This document shows, piece after piece, positions 1 to 7,384 of a stretch of DNA of 48,835 nt. The translations under genes were made by a program, and so were the position numbers. Each line of letters starts with the position of its first letter. Position 1 is the first letter of the stretch. This DNA is from Reyranella massiliensis 521 (GTDB taxonomy: Bacteria > Pseudomonadota > Alphaproteobacteria > Reyranellales > Reyranellaceae): assembly GCA_945862125.1 (NCBI GenBank), contig CAMAYC010000024.1:1-48835 (forward strand), read 5' to 3'. The notes beneath the pieces are model-generated. The model worked only from the letters and a program-made list of their open reading frames with translations, searched no databases and was not told the DNA's origin.

Positions 1-2
1 TC

Positions 3-719
3 CCCCACCGCGTGCCGGTGATCGTGGCCGACATGTCGACGGCGCTCTACGCCTACCAGGCGCTCGCTTCCGCGCTCTACGCGCGCCGCGACGAGACGCA
101 CGGCCGCTACATCGACGTCAGCCTGATGCAGGGCGTCACCGCGCTGCAGGCGATCCGGCTGATGGCCTGCCATCTCGAAGGCGGCACCATGAAGCCCGGT
201 GGCGCGCCGGGCGGCGTCTTCCAGACGGCCGATGGCTGGATGTCGATCCTGGCCATCAACGACCGCGACTGGAAGAGTCTCTGCGACGTGATGGACATGC
301 CGGCACTGGCCCAGGATCCGCGCTTCGCCGATCCGGTATCGCGGCTCGCCAACGACGCGGCTCTCTATGCCATCGTGCGGCCGGCGATCGCCACGCGGCC
401 CTGCGCCGACTGGACCCGGCGCCTGACCGACGCCCGCATCATGCATGAGCGGCTGAACAGCTACGCAGAGTTCCTTGACCAGCCGCAGGTGCGCGAGACC
501 GGCCTGATCCAGTGGCTCTCCCAGGCCGGCGTTTCACAGCCGGTGCCCGTGCCCACCCTGCCCGGCACGGCGCCGGCGCCGGACGGCACGCCGCGCGCCG
601 AAGCGCCGGTGCCGGGCCAGCACACGAAGGCGATCCTGACAGAGCATGGCTTCACGCCGCCCGAAATCGCTACCCTGCTGGCAGAGGGCGTGGTGGCCGC
701 GGCATCGATCATGCCCTAG
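3..719 (+). CDS. CaiB/BaiF (family III) CoA-transferase, C-terminal part
   Basis: The reading frame is open from the left edge of the window, so the N-terminal part of the gene lies outside. The 239 visible codons begin just before the segment VIVADMSTALYAY and continue into ALYARRDETHGRYIDVSL, the characteristic heart of family III CoA-transferases, which move CoA between carboxylic acids in the cytoplasm. By alignment from memory with formyl-CoA transferase, the Asp encoded at 30-32 should be the catalytic aspartate that forms the acyl-enzyme anhydride. Family members are about 400 residues long, so roughly 40% is missing. The gene precedes a TRAP transporter on the same strand by 100 bp, suggesting that it activates an imported carboxylic acid. 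The substrate cannot be read from the sequence. Confidence 0.88.
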   Translation, partial: PHRVPVIVADMSTALYAYQALASALYARRDETHGRYIDVSLMQGVTALQAIRLMACHLEGGTMKPGGAPGGVFQTADGWMSILAINDRDWKSLCDVMDMPALAQDPRFADPVSRLANDAALYAIVRPAIATRPCADWTRRLTDARIMHERLNSYAEFLDQPQVRETGLIQWLSQAGVSQPVPVPTLPGTAPAPDGTPRAEAPVPGQHTKAILTEHGFTPPEIATLLAEGVVAAASIMP

Positions 720-819
720 CGGCGCAAGCCGCTGCGGCCTACAAAAGAGATGGTCCGGGATTTGCTCGGATCCGGCAGCAGCGGGGGCGCTGTCTGTGTT
801 GGGGGGAACAGCGTCAGTT

Positions 820-1434
820 ATGAGTGAATCTTCCAGCCTCCTGCCGCCAGAGCCGTGGCCGCAACGCATATCGCGACTGCTCGCCTGGGCCGCGGGCGCC
901 ATCATCCTGGTGGGCTGCAGCGGCCTCATCACCATCGATGTCATCACCCGCTACCTGTTCAAGCGCGGCATGGTCGAGAGCTTCGAGATCTCGGGCTATG
1001 CGCTTGCCGCCTGCATCGGACTTGGGCTCGCTTTCGCCACGACCTCCAAGACCCATGTCCGCGTCGACATCCTGCTCGACGCCTTCCCGCGCCCGGTCCG
1101 CGTCGCCTGCGACTTGCTGGCATCGCTCTCACTCGCCCTGGTCGCCCTGGCGCTGGCGTGGTTCTGCTGGGGGACACTCGCCCAGTCGGTAAGCATGAAT
1201 GCCAAATCCGTCTCGACGCTTCAGACGCCGATGGCCGTCCCGCAGGCAATCTGGTGGGTCGGGATGTTCTGGTTCGCCTGCGTGTCGGTGATCCTGCCGA
1301 TCCAGGCAGTCTTGCGCCTGCTGGCGCGCGACGATGCCGGCTTCGACGCCCTCATCGGCAGCCTCAGGGTCAACGAGGAGATATCGCAGGCCGGCGTCGA
1401 GCAGGCGCCGACAACTGACGGCAAGCCACGATGA
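820..1434 (+). CDS. dctQ: TRAP transporter small permease (DctQ family)
   Basis: A 204-residue inner-membrane protein with four hydrophobic segments: about residues 20-45, 50-75, 95-125 and 145-170. The motif TIDVITRYLFKR after the first segment and the later THVRVDILLD are typical of DctQ subunits, which join the large permease in Na+-driven, binding-protein-dependent uptake of organic acids. ATG 820 is chosen because the purine run GGGGGGAA at 801-808 lies upstream and the hydrophobic pattern starts soon after. The same frame is open further upstream to 646, but that extension would read through the end of the CoA-transferase gene. The stop overlaps the DctM start as ATGA, implying translational coupling. 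Confidence 0.9.
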   Translation: MSESSSLLPPEPWPQRISRLLAWAAGAIILVGCSGLITIDVITRYLFKRGMVESFEISGYALAACIGLGLAFATTSKTHVRVDILLDAFPRPVRVACDLLASLSLALVALALAWFCWGTLAQSVSMNAKSVSTLQTPMAVPQAIWWVGMFWFACVSVILPIQAVLRLLARDDAGFDALIGSLRVNEEISQAGVEQAPTTDGKPR

Positions 1435-2732
1435 TCGGGACAGCGATGACCCTGCTGGTCGTGCTGGTGGGCATCAGCCTGCCGGTCGCAGCAGCGCTCG
1501 GCCTGATGGCTTACGTCCTGTCGGAGCGCTACGCCTTCTTTCCCATGACCGGGGCGATCGGCGAGCTCGCCTGGAACTCGTCCAACGACTTCATCCTGAT
1601 CGCCGCGCCGATGTTCATCATGATGGGTGAATTGATGCATCGCTCCGGTATGAGCGAGCGGCTGTTCAGCGCGCTCTCGCCCTGGTTTGCGCGAGTGCCC
1701 GGCCGGCTCATCCATACCAATATCGCCGCCAGCGCGATCTTCGCTGCGACCTCGGGCTCGTCGGTGGCGACGGCGGCGACCATCGGCACGGTTGCCATCC
1801 CCAACATGGACAGGGGCGGCTATAACCGGCCGCTGTTCCTGGGCTCAATCGCTGCCGGCGGCACACTGGGAATTCTGATCCCGCCCTCGATCAACATGAT
1901 CATCTATGCCGTGCTGACCGATACCTCGGTGGCCGATCTCTACGCGGCGGGCTTCATCCCTGGCTTCCTGCTGGCCGGGCTGTTCTCGCTGATGGTACTG
2001 GCCCTCTGCCTCTATCGTCCGCAGTGGGCCGGCCCCAAGGCGGATGATTCGGCCGACCTCTGGCAGCAGCGGCTGTCCGGCCTCTGGAACCTGTTGCCGC
2101 CCCTCGGCCTTTTCCTCGTGGTCGTGGGCTCGATCTATGCCGGGATCGCGACGCCGACCGAGGCTGCCGCGCTCGGCCTGATGGCGACGCTGGGCCTGGT
2201 TGCCGCCAACCGCCAGCTCACCCTGCCGGTGCTGGTGCGGGCCTTCGAGGGAACGGTGCGCACGACCTGCATGGTCATGCTGATCGTGATCTCGGCCTTC
2301 TTCCTGAATTTCGTGATGGTCTCGATCGGCCTCGTCAGCGCCATCACCGGCTTCGTCATGAGCCTGGGTTGGCCACCGCTCGGCATGCTGGTCGCCATCA
2401 TCGTCTTCTACCTGATCCTGGGCTGCCTCATGGAGACGCTGTCGATGATGATTGCAACGACGCCGGTCATCGTTCCGGTCGTCGTGGCGCTGGGCTACAG
2501 CCCGGTCTGGTGGGGCATCGTGTTCGTGATCCTGATGGAAGCGGCCCTGATCACGCCGCCCGTCGGCCTCAACCTCTACGTCGTCCAGGCAGTGCGGCGC
2601 GGCGGCGCCTTCGTCGACCTCTGCATCGGCTCCCTGCCCTTCGTCGTCATGATGATCGTCATGATCGCCATCCTGATCGCCTTCCCGCAACTCGCTCTGT
2701 GGCTGCCTGCGCTGCTCAAGGCCGGCGGCTGA
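1431..2732 (+). CDS. dctM: TRAP transporter large permease (DctM family)
   Basis: A 433-residue, almost wholly hydrophobic protein of the size usual for DctM, with a dozen or so predicted membrane segments. It carries family segments such as SGSSVATAATIG, AGGTLGILIPPSI and YAGIATPTEAAA; the last is a conserved TRAP large-permease motif that often reads PTEAAA. It is the ion-coupled transport channel of the system formed with the upstream small permease and the binding protein encoded 19 bp downstream. The ATG lies inside the stop of the DctQ gene (ATGA). No oddities were seen. Confidence 0.95.
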   Translation: MIGTAMTLLVVLVGISLPVAAALGLMAYVLSERYAFFPMTGAIGELAWNSSNDFILIAAPMFIMMGELMHRSGMSERLFSALSPWFARVPGRLIHTNIAASAIFAATSGSSVATAATIGTVAIPNMDRGGYNRPLFLGSIAAGGTLGILIPPSINMIIYAVLTDTSVADLYAAGFIPGFLLAGLFSLMVLALCLYRPQWAGPKADDSADLWQQRLSGLWNLLPPLGLFLVVVGSIYAGIATPTEAAALGLMATLGLVAANRQLTLPVLVRAFEGTVRTTCMVMLIVISAFFLNFVMVSIGLVSAITGFVMSLGWPPLGMLVAIIVFYLILGCLMETLSMMIATTPVIVPVVVALGYSPVWWGIVFVILMEAALITPPVGLNLYVVQAVRRGGAFVDLCIGSLPFVVMMIVMIAILIAFPQLALWLPALLKAGG

Positions 2733-2751
2733 TTTTCCAAAGGAGAGTATG

Positions 2752-3810
2752 ATGTCCCTCAAGCAATCGATCGCAGCGGCGGCCCTCGCCGGCATGCTGG
2801 CCGCCGGAGCAGGCAGCGCCTTCGCGCAGGCTTTGCCCTCGACCTCGTTCAATGTGGTCGGCAGCATCGGCAACCTCTCGATGTACACCAGCCGCGAGCT
2901 GCCGTTCTGGACGGAGACCGTGACCAAGGAATCGAACGGCGCCATCAAGGTCCAGGTCAAGCCATTCACCGAGCTGGGCTTCAAGGGCGCTGAGATCTTC
3001 CGTCTCGTCTCCAGTGGCACGCTGCAGTTCGCCACGACGGTGCTGAACTACAATTCGGGCGAAGTGCCGATGAACGAAGCCGCCGATCTGGTGGGCCTCG
3101 TGGGTTCCGTCGAAGAACTGCAGAAGGTCATCGATGCCATCCGCCCGGCCTATGCCAAGTTCCTTGAGGAGAAGCACGGCATCAAGCTGCTGGGCTTCGG
3201 TACCTACCAGGCGCAGGTGATCTACTGCCGCGACGCCTTCGTCACCATCGCCGACCTCAAGGGCCGCAAGATCCGCGCCTCGGGCGCCTCTCAGCAGGCC
3301 TTCGTGTCGCATATCGGCGCCTCGCCGCTCAACATCGCCTTCGCCGAGGTTCAGCCGGCGCTGGCCAACGGTGTCGTCGACTGCGCCATCACCGGCGCGC
3401 TTTCCGGCTACAAGTCGAAGTGGAACGAAGCGGCGAAGTTCATCTCGCCGATGCCGATCAATTTCGGCGTCGCCGCCCAGCTCGCCAACCTCAAGTGGTG
3501 GAACTCGCTCGACCCGAAGGTCCAGGCCTTCCTTGAGAAGGAGCTGCGCAAGCTCGAACTTTCGATCTTCGAGCAGGCCAAGACGGAGACCCAGACTGGC
3601 CTCAACTGCAACACCGGCACCGGCCCCTGCGGCGAGGGTGCGCCGGCAACCATGAAGCTGGTGCCGGTGACCCCGGCCGACGAAGCCCTGCGCAAGGATG
3701 CTCTCAACAAGGCCATCCTGCCCTCCTTCGCCAAGCGCTGTGGCCCGGAATGCGTCCAGACCTGGAACGCCACGGTGGGCAAGACCCTGAACACCACGAT
3801 CACGCCGTGA
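2752..3810 (+). CDS. dctP: TRAP transporter solute-binding protein (DctP family)
   Basis: A 352-residue periplasmic receptor. Residues 1-25 form a signal peptide with a likely cut after SAFA. The mature part has the DctP pattern, including DLKGRKIRASG, FAEVQPALANGVVDCAIT and a Trp-rich segment near NLKWWNS. The Shine-Dalgarno AGGAG at 2741-2745 is seven bases before ATG 2752 but only about three before ATG 2749, so I prefer the second ATG. An unusual C-terminal part holds two cysteine pairs (NCNTGTGPC and RCGPEC), perhaps disulfides. The ligand is probably a carboxylate, given the CoA-transferase upstream, but this is inference. The stop overlaps the GTG of the HutD gene. Confidence 0.93.
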   Translation: MSLKQSIAAAALAGMLAAGAGSAFAQALPSTSFNVVGSIGNLSMYTSRELPFWTETVTKESNGAIKVQVKPFTELGFKGAEIFRLVSSGTLQFATTVLNYNSGEVPMNEAADLVGLVGSVEELQKVIDAIRPAYAKFLEEKHGIKLLGFGTYQAQVIYCRDAFVTIADLKGRKIRASGASQQAFVSHIGASPLNIAFAEVQPALANGVVDCAITGALSGYKSKWNEAAKFISPMPINFGVAAQLANLKWWNSLDPKVQAFLEKELRKLELSIFEQAKTETQTGLNCNTGTGPCGEGAPATMKLVPVTPADEALRKDALNKAILPSFAKRCGPECVQTWNATVGKTLNTTITP

Positions 3811-4370
3811 CGGCGCTGCGGATCGAGCGCCTCGATCCGTCGGACTATCGCCACACGCCGTGGAAGAACGGCGGTGGCGTGACGGTCGATATCGTGCTCG
3901 TCACCGACAAGGACGCCGAGGTCTGGCGATTTGGCCGCACGCCGATCGTCCAGTCCGGCCCCTTCTCCGACTACAGCGGCTTCGACCGCGTGCAGGTCCT
4001 TGTGGCCGGCAGCGGCCTTGTGCTGAAGACACCGGACGGCGAGATCGACGTCCGCGAGCCCTTCCGGCCGGTCCGCTTCGCGGGCGAGACGCCGATCGTA
4101 AGCCGCCTCGAAGCGGGGCCGGTCGAGGTGGTGAACCTCATCGGCAACAGGGCGAAGGTAAAGGTCGACATCAAGGTCCTCGACGAGGGCCGCTCGCTCC
4201 GCCTCGGGCCGGGCACGCATGTCGTCTACAATCCTCTAGGCGACAGCGCGTTCGACATCGACGGCGCGCGTCATCTCCTGCCGAGCGATCATGGCTTGCG
4301 TCTCGAGGCGGCCGACGGCACCGTCCTCGCCGGCCGGGGCGGTTGCCTGCTGGTAGCCAGCATCGTCTAG
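3807..4370 (+). CDS. hutD: HutD family protein
   Basis: A 187-residue cupin-like protein recognised by the N-terminal signature TPWKNGGG (WKNGGG at residues 19-24), followed by VWRFGRTPIVQSGPFSDYSGFDR, the conserved HutD stretch. HutD proteins usually sit in histidine-utilisation operons, where they are thought to tune pathway metabolite levels without a firmly known reaction. GTG 3807 is chosen because it overlaps the DctP stop (GTGA) and gives the family's usual length of about 190; the frame is open further upstream inside dctP but shows no family similarity there. No other hut gene is present, so its link to a TRAP transporter is the notable point. Confidence 0.85.
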   Translation: MTALRIERLDPSDYRHTPWKNGGGVTVDIVLVTDKDAEVWRFGRTPIVQSGPFSDYSGFDRVQVLVAGSGLVLKTPDGEIDVREPFRPVRFAGETPIVSRLEAGPVEVVNLIGNRAKVKVDIKVLDEGRSLRLGPGTHVVYNPLGDSAFDIDGARHLLPSDHGLRLEAADGTVLAGRGGCLLVASIV

Positions 4371-4391
4371 GGTCCGATCGAGGAGCGTTTC

Positions 4392-5315
4392 ATGCGGATT
4401 GCAATCGTCGGAGCCGGCGGCATCGGAGGCGGCTATGGTGCGGCGCTCGCCACGTCGGGCGTCGATGTCACCTTCATCGCTCGCGGCGCGCACCTGGCCG
4501 CCATGAAGAGCCGGGGGCTCAAGGTCGAGGGCGGCCGCGGCGAGTCGTACGTGATGCCGGCCCAGGCCACCGACGATCCCGCGACGGTGGGACAGGTCGA
4601 CGTCGTGCTGTTCTGCGTGAAGTTGTGGGATGTCGAAAGCGCCGGCCAGCAGATCAAGCCCATGGTCGGCAAGGAAACCGCCGTCATCACCCTTCAGAAC
4701 GGCATCGACGCCCACGAGCGGCTGGTCCCGATCCTCGGCAAATCGGCCGTGATGCCGGGCGTCGCCAACATCAGCGCCACCATCGCCGAGCCGGGCGTGA
4801 TCCGCCAGACCGGCACGGTGATGCGCATGGTGTTCGGCGAGATCGACGGCGCGAAGAGTGCACGCGGCCAGGCGCTGGCGGCGGCCTGCGCCAAGGCCGG
4901 CATCGACGGCGTGTTCAGTGAGGCCATCCTGACCGAGCTCTGGATGAAGTTCATCCTGCTCGCCTCCAATGCCAGCATGATGGCCCTCGCCCGCCTGCCG
5001 ATCGGTCATCTGCGCGACGATGCCGACATCGCGCCCTATTTCATCGCCGCCTACGAGGAGGTGGCAGCCGTTGGCCGCGCCACGGGCATTGCGCTGCCCA
5101 CCGACGCCGTGGAGCGCACGCTCAACTTCAACCGCAACGCGCCGGCCCACCTCATGGCCTCGATGGGTGCCGACCTCTTACGTGGAAACCGGATCGAACT
5201 GCCGTGGCTTTCCGGCAAGGTGATCGAGCTCGGCCGCAAACATGGGGTACCCACTCCCACGCATGCCTTCCTGTATGCGATGCTGAAGCCCTACATCATG
5301 GGCAAGCCCAGCTGA
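4392..5315 (+). CDS. Ketopantoate reductase-like protein (ApbA/PanE family)
   Basis: A 307-residue cytoplasmic NAD(P)H-dependent reductase. The nucleotide-binding loop GAGGIGG lies at residues 7-13. The segment WMKFILLASNASMMAL contains the lysine (K186) and asparagine positions that in PanE bind and reduce ketopantoate. Length fits the family. It follows the HutD gene by 21 bp and precedes two binding-protein genes by 10 bp, so it probably belongs to the same transport-linked operon. Many ApbA-family enzymes in such settings reduce other 2-oxo acids, so a role in pantothenate synthesis should not be assumed. A second family member lies at 47295-48242 on the other strand, also beside a binding protein. 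Confidence 0.9.
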   Translation: MRIAIVGAGGIGGGYGAALATSGVDVTFIARGAHLAAMKSRGLKVEGGRGESYVMPAQATDDPATVGQVDVVLFCVKLWDVESAGQQIKPMVGKETAVITLQNGIDAHERLVPILGKSAVMPGVANISATIAEPGVIRQTGTVMRMVFGEIDGAKSARGQALAAACAKAGIDGVFSEAILTELWMKFILLASNASMMALARLPIGHLRDDADIAPYFIAAYEEVAAVGRATGIALPTDAVERTLNFNRNAPAHLMASMGADLLRGNRIELPWLSGKVIELGRKHGVPTPTHAFLYAMLKPYIMGKPS

Positions 5316-5325
5316 GGACCGGACG

Positions 5326-6075
5326 ATGCGCTTCATCCTCGCTCTTCTCTGCCTCGTCGCTGGTGCCGGTGGCGCCGCAGCCGCGGACCTGAAGCTGCTG
5401 ACCACCAGCACCTTCCAGCCGGCGGCGCTGGCGCTGTTGCCGGAGTTCGAGAGGCGCACCGGCCACAAGGTGAAGATAGAGATCGCCACTGCGAACAACT
5501 TCGACGGCCGTATGGATGCGGATGAGTATTTCGACGTCGTCGTCATGACGGCGCGCCTGCTGGATCCCTATTTGGGCAGCCGCGTCGTCGTGAGCAGCGC
5601 CACGCCGGTCGCACGCGCCGGTCTCGGCGTAGCCGTCAAACAGGGCATGCCCCTGCCCGACATCTCCGGCATCGGCGCATTCCGGAAGACGATGCTGGCA
5701 GCCCGTGCGGTCGCCTACATCGATCCCGCCTCGGGTGCCTCAAGCGGCCTCTACCTCGACTGGCTGTTCGACAAGCTCGGCATTGCCCCCCAGATCAAGG
5801 CCAAGTCCGTGCTCGTGCCCGCCGGGGGCGTGGTGGCGGACAAGCTGACGAATGGCGAGGCCGATATCGGCCTGCAGCAGAGGAGCGAGCTGATGAACGT
5901 GCACGGCACCGTGCTGGTCGGGCCCATCCCGCTCGAACTCCAGAACTACACGCTGTATCTGGGCGGCGTCTCCACCGTCACCCGCCATCGCACGGCTGCC
6001 GACGAACTGCTGTCGATACTGGCGGACCGCAAGAACAACGCCCTCTTCAGGACATTGGGCCTGAGCGAATCCTAG
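5326..6075 (+). CDS. ModA-like periplasmic solute-binding protein, copy 1
   Basis: A 249-residue secreted protein with a signal peptide of about 20 residues ending AAAA before DLKLL. The mature part resembles molybdate-binding (ModA) and related type II periplasmic receptors: PEFERRTGHKV near the start, YFDVVVM, and AYIDPASGASSGLYL in the hinge region. It is in tandem with a close paralogue 27 bp downstream; more than half of the positions match by eye. Neither a ModB permease nor a ModC ATPase lies in the window, so it is an orphan receptor or has been recruited for sensing. The ligand is unknown and need not be molybdate. Confidence 0.85.
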   Translation: MRFILALLCLVAGAGGAAAADLKLLTTSTFQPAALALLPEFERRTGHKVKIEIATANNFDGRMDADEYFDVVVMTARLLDPYLGSRVVVSSATPVARAGLGVAVKQGMPLPDISGIGAFRKTMLAARAVAYIDPASGASSGLYLDWLFDKLGIAPQIKAKSVLVPAGGVVADKLTNGEADIGLQQRSELMNVHGTVLVGPIPLELQNYTLYLGGVSTVTRHRTAADELLSILADRKNNALFRTLGLSES

Positions 6076-6102
6076 GCTGCCGATCCCTCCAAGGAACCAA
6101 CC

Positions 6103-6849
6103 ATGCGCATCATCCTTGCCGTTCTCTGCCTCCTTGCTGGTATCGGCAGCGCCGCCGCGGCAGATCTCAAGCTCCTGACCGCGGGCGCCTACAAGCCGGT
6201 GGCACTGGAGCTGATCCCGGAATTCGAGAGGCGCACCGGCCACAAGGTGACGGTCGAGAACGCCACGGCCGGCGCACTGCAGAAGCGTATCGCCGACGGA
6301 GAGTATTTCGACGTGGTCGTCCTGCCGCCATTGGTATTGGGGCCGTTCCTCGGCGGCCGCGTGGTCGAGAGCAGTGCCAAGGCGCTGGCCCGCGTCGGCA
6401 TCGGCGTCGGCATCAAGCAGGGCGCGCCCGTTCCCGACATTTCCGACGTCGAGGCCTTCAAGAAGACACTGCTGGCGGCCCGTGCCGTGGCCTACATCGA
6501 TCCGGCGGCGGGCGGCTCCAGCGGCGTCTATCTCGCCCAGCTGTTCGAGCAGCTCGGCATCGCGCCGCAGCTCAAGACCAAGAGTGTCCTCGTCCCCGGT
6601 GGCCTCGTGGCCGAGCGCGTGGTGAATGGCCAGGCCGACATCGCGCTGCATCAGATCAGCGAAATCCTGGCGGTACCCGGCGCCGCCTTGGTCGGCCCGA
6701 TCCCGCTGGAGGTGCAGTACTACACGCCTTATTCCGGCGGCGTCTCGACCGGCTCCCGCAACCGGGCGGCGGCCGACGCCTTCCTTCTGGCCCTGGCCGA
6801 CCCCTCCAATCTGCCGCTCCTGAAGAAGAAGGGCATGGACGGGCCGTAG
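6103..6849 (+). CDS. ModA-like periplasmic solute-binding protein, copy 2
   Basis: A 248-residue secreted receptor, the tandem paralogue of the gene just upstream. It shares the signal peptide, PEFERRTGHKV, YFDVVV, RAVAYIDPA and VGPIPLE segments. Residues around the presumed ligand pocket differ (for example LPPLVLGPF against MTARLLDPY), which suggests divergence in specificity after duplication. An aAGGAAcc ribosome site precedes the ATG. The last 121 bp overlap, tail to tail, the end of the GFA-fold gene on the minus strand, an unusually long overlap for convergent genes. No permease or ATPase partner is nearby. Confidence 0.85.
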   Translation: MRIILAVLCLLAGIGSAAAADLKLLTAGAYKPVALELIPEFERRTGHKVTVENATAGALQKRIADGEYFDVVVLPPLVLGPFLGGRVVESSAKALARVGIGVGIKQGAPVPDISDVEAFKKTLLAARAVAYIDPAAGGSSGVYLAQLFEQLGIAPQLKTKSVLVPGGLVAERVVNGQADIALHQISEILAVPGAALVGPIPLEVQYYTPYSGGVSTGSRNRAAADAFLLALADPSNLPLLKKKGMDGP

Positions 6850-7367
6850 ACCGTCAGCTCCGCAACAAGCTCACCCTCGCCGGACCGCGTTTTCTTCCGG
6901 TTGGGCCGCTCCCACACGACTCCGGGAAAACCTTTCAAGGGAACCAGCGGTGCGCCGAGATAGGCCCAGTCCTGCAGCTGGTCGATCGCGATGTGGTAGC
7001 GCGGCTCCCGGCCCGTGCGGCTTGTGAAAAGCGCGCGCGGGACATTGACCATGTGCGCCGACCGGGCCCGCTCATAGGCGAGCGGCGTGCCGCAGTGGGC
7101 GCAGAAGCTCCTCGTCGTCCCGGTGGTCTCGTCGCGAAAACGCGTGATCTCGTCCGCTCCCCTGGTGACGCGAAAGCGCTTGCGCCAACTGCCGACGTAG
7201 GTCGCATAGGCGGCGCCATGCGCCCGCCGCGTCGCGCCGGAATGATCGTGCCAGGCCCATCGCGCCGGGGTCCCGATCTCGATTTCCACCGCGCCGCAAA
7301 GACACTGGCCCACGGCCGAAGCTTCAGAGCCGGCGCGCGGCTTCGCGGCAACCGTGGCTTTGCGCAT
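6729..7367 (-). CDS. GFA-fold (CENP-V/glutathione-dependent formaldehyde-activating-like) protein with C-terminal extension
   Basis: A 212-residue protein (ATG 7367; GTG 7379 also possible). Residues 1-160 match a GFA subfamily: CLCGAVEIEI near the start, WHDHSGATRRAHG, SFCAHCGTPLAYER, VNVPRALF and PLKGFPGVVWERP. The four structural zinc cysteines are kept (C22, C24, C89, C92), but the three catalytic-zinc cysteines of Gfa correspond to D41, S43 and T46, so formaldehyde-glutathione chemistry is unlikely. The last 50 or so residues after NRKK have no family counterpart, are Arg/Ala-rich, and lie mostly opposite the end of the binding-protein gene. A lost stop codon would explain them. It is last in an operon with the aminotransferase 17 bp upstream. 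Confidence 0.82.
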   Translation of the reverse strand: MRKATVAAKPRAGSEASAVGQCLCGAVEIEIGTPARWAWHDHSGATRRAHGAAYATYVGSWRKRFRVTRGADEITRFRDETTGTTRSFCAHCGTPLAYERARSAHMVNVPRALFTSRTGREPRYHIAIDQLQDWAYLGAPLVPLKGFPGVVWERPNRKKTRSGEGELVAELTVYGPSMPFFFRSGRLEGSARARRKASAAARLREPVETPPE

Positions 7368-7384
7368 GTCGGACCTCACCTCTC

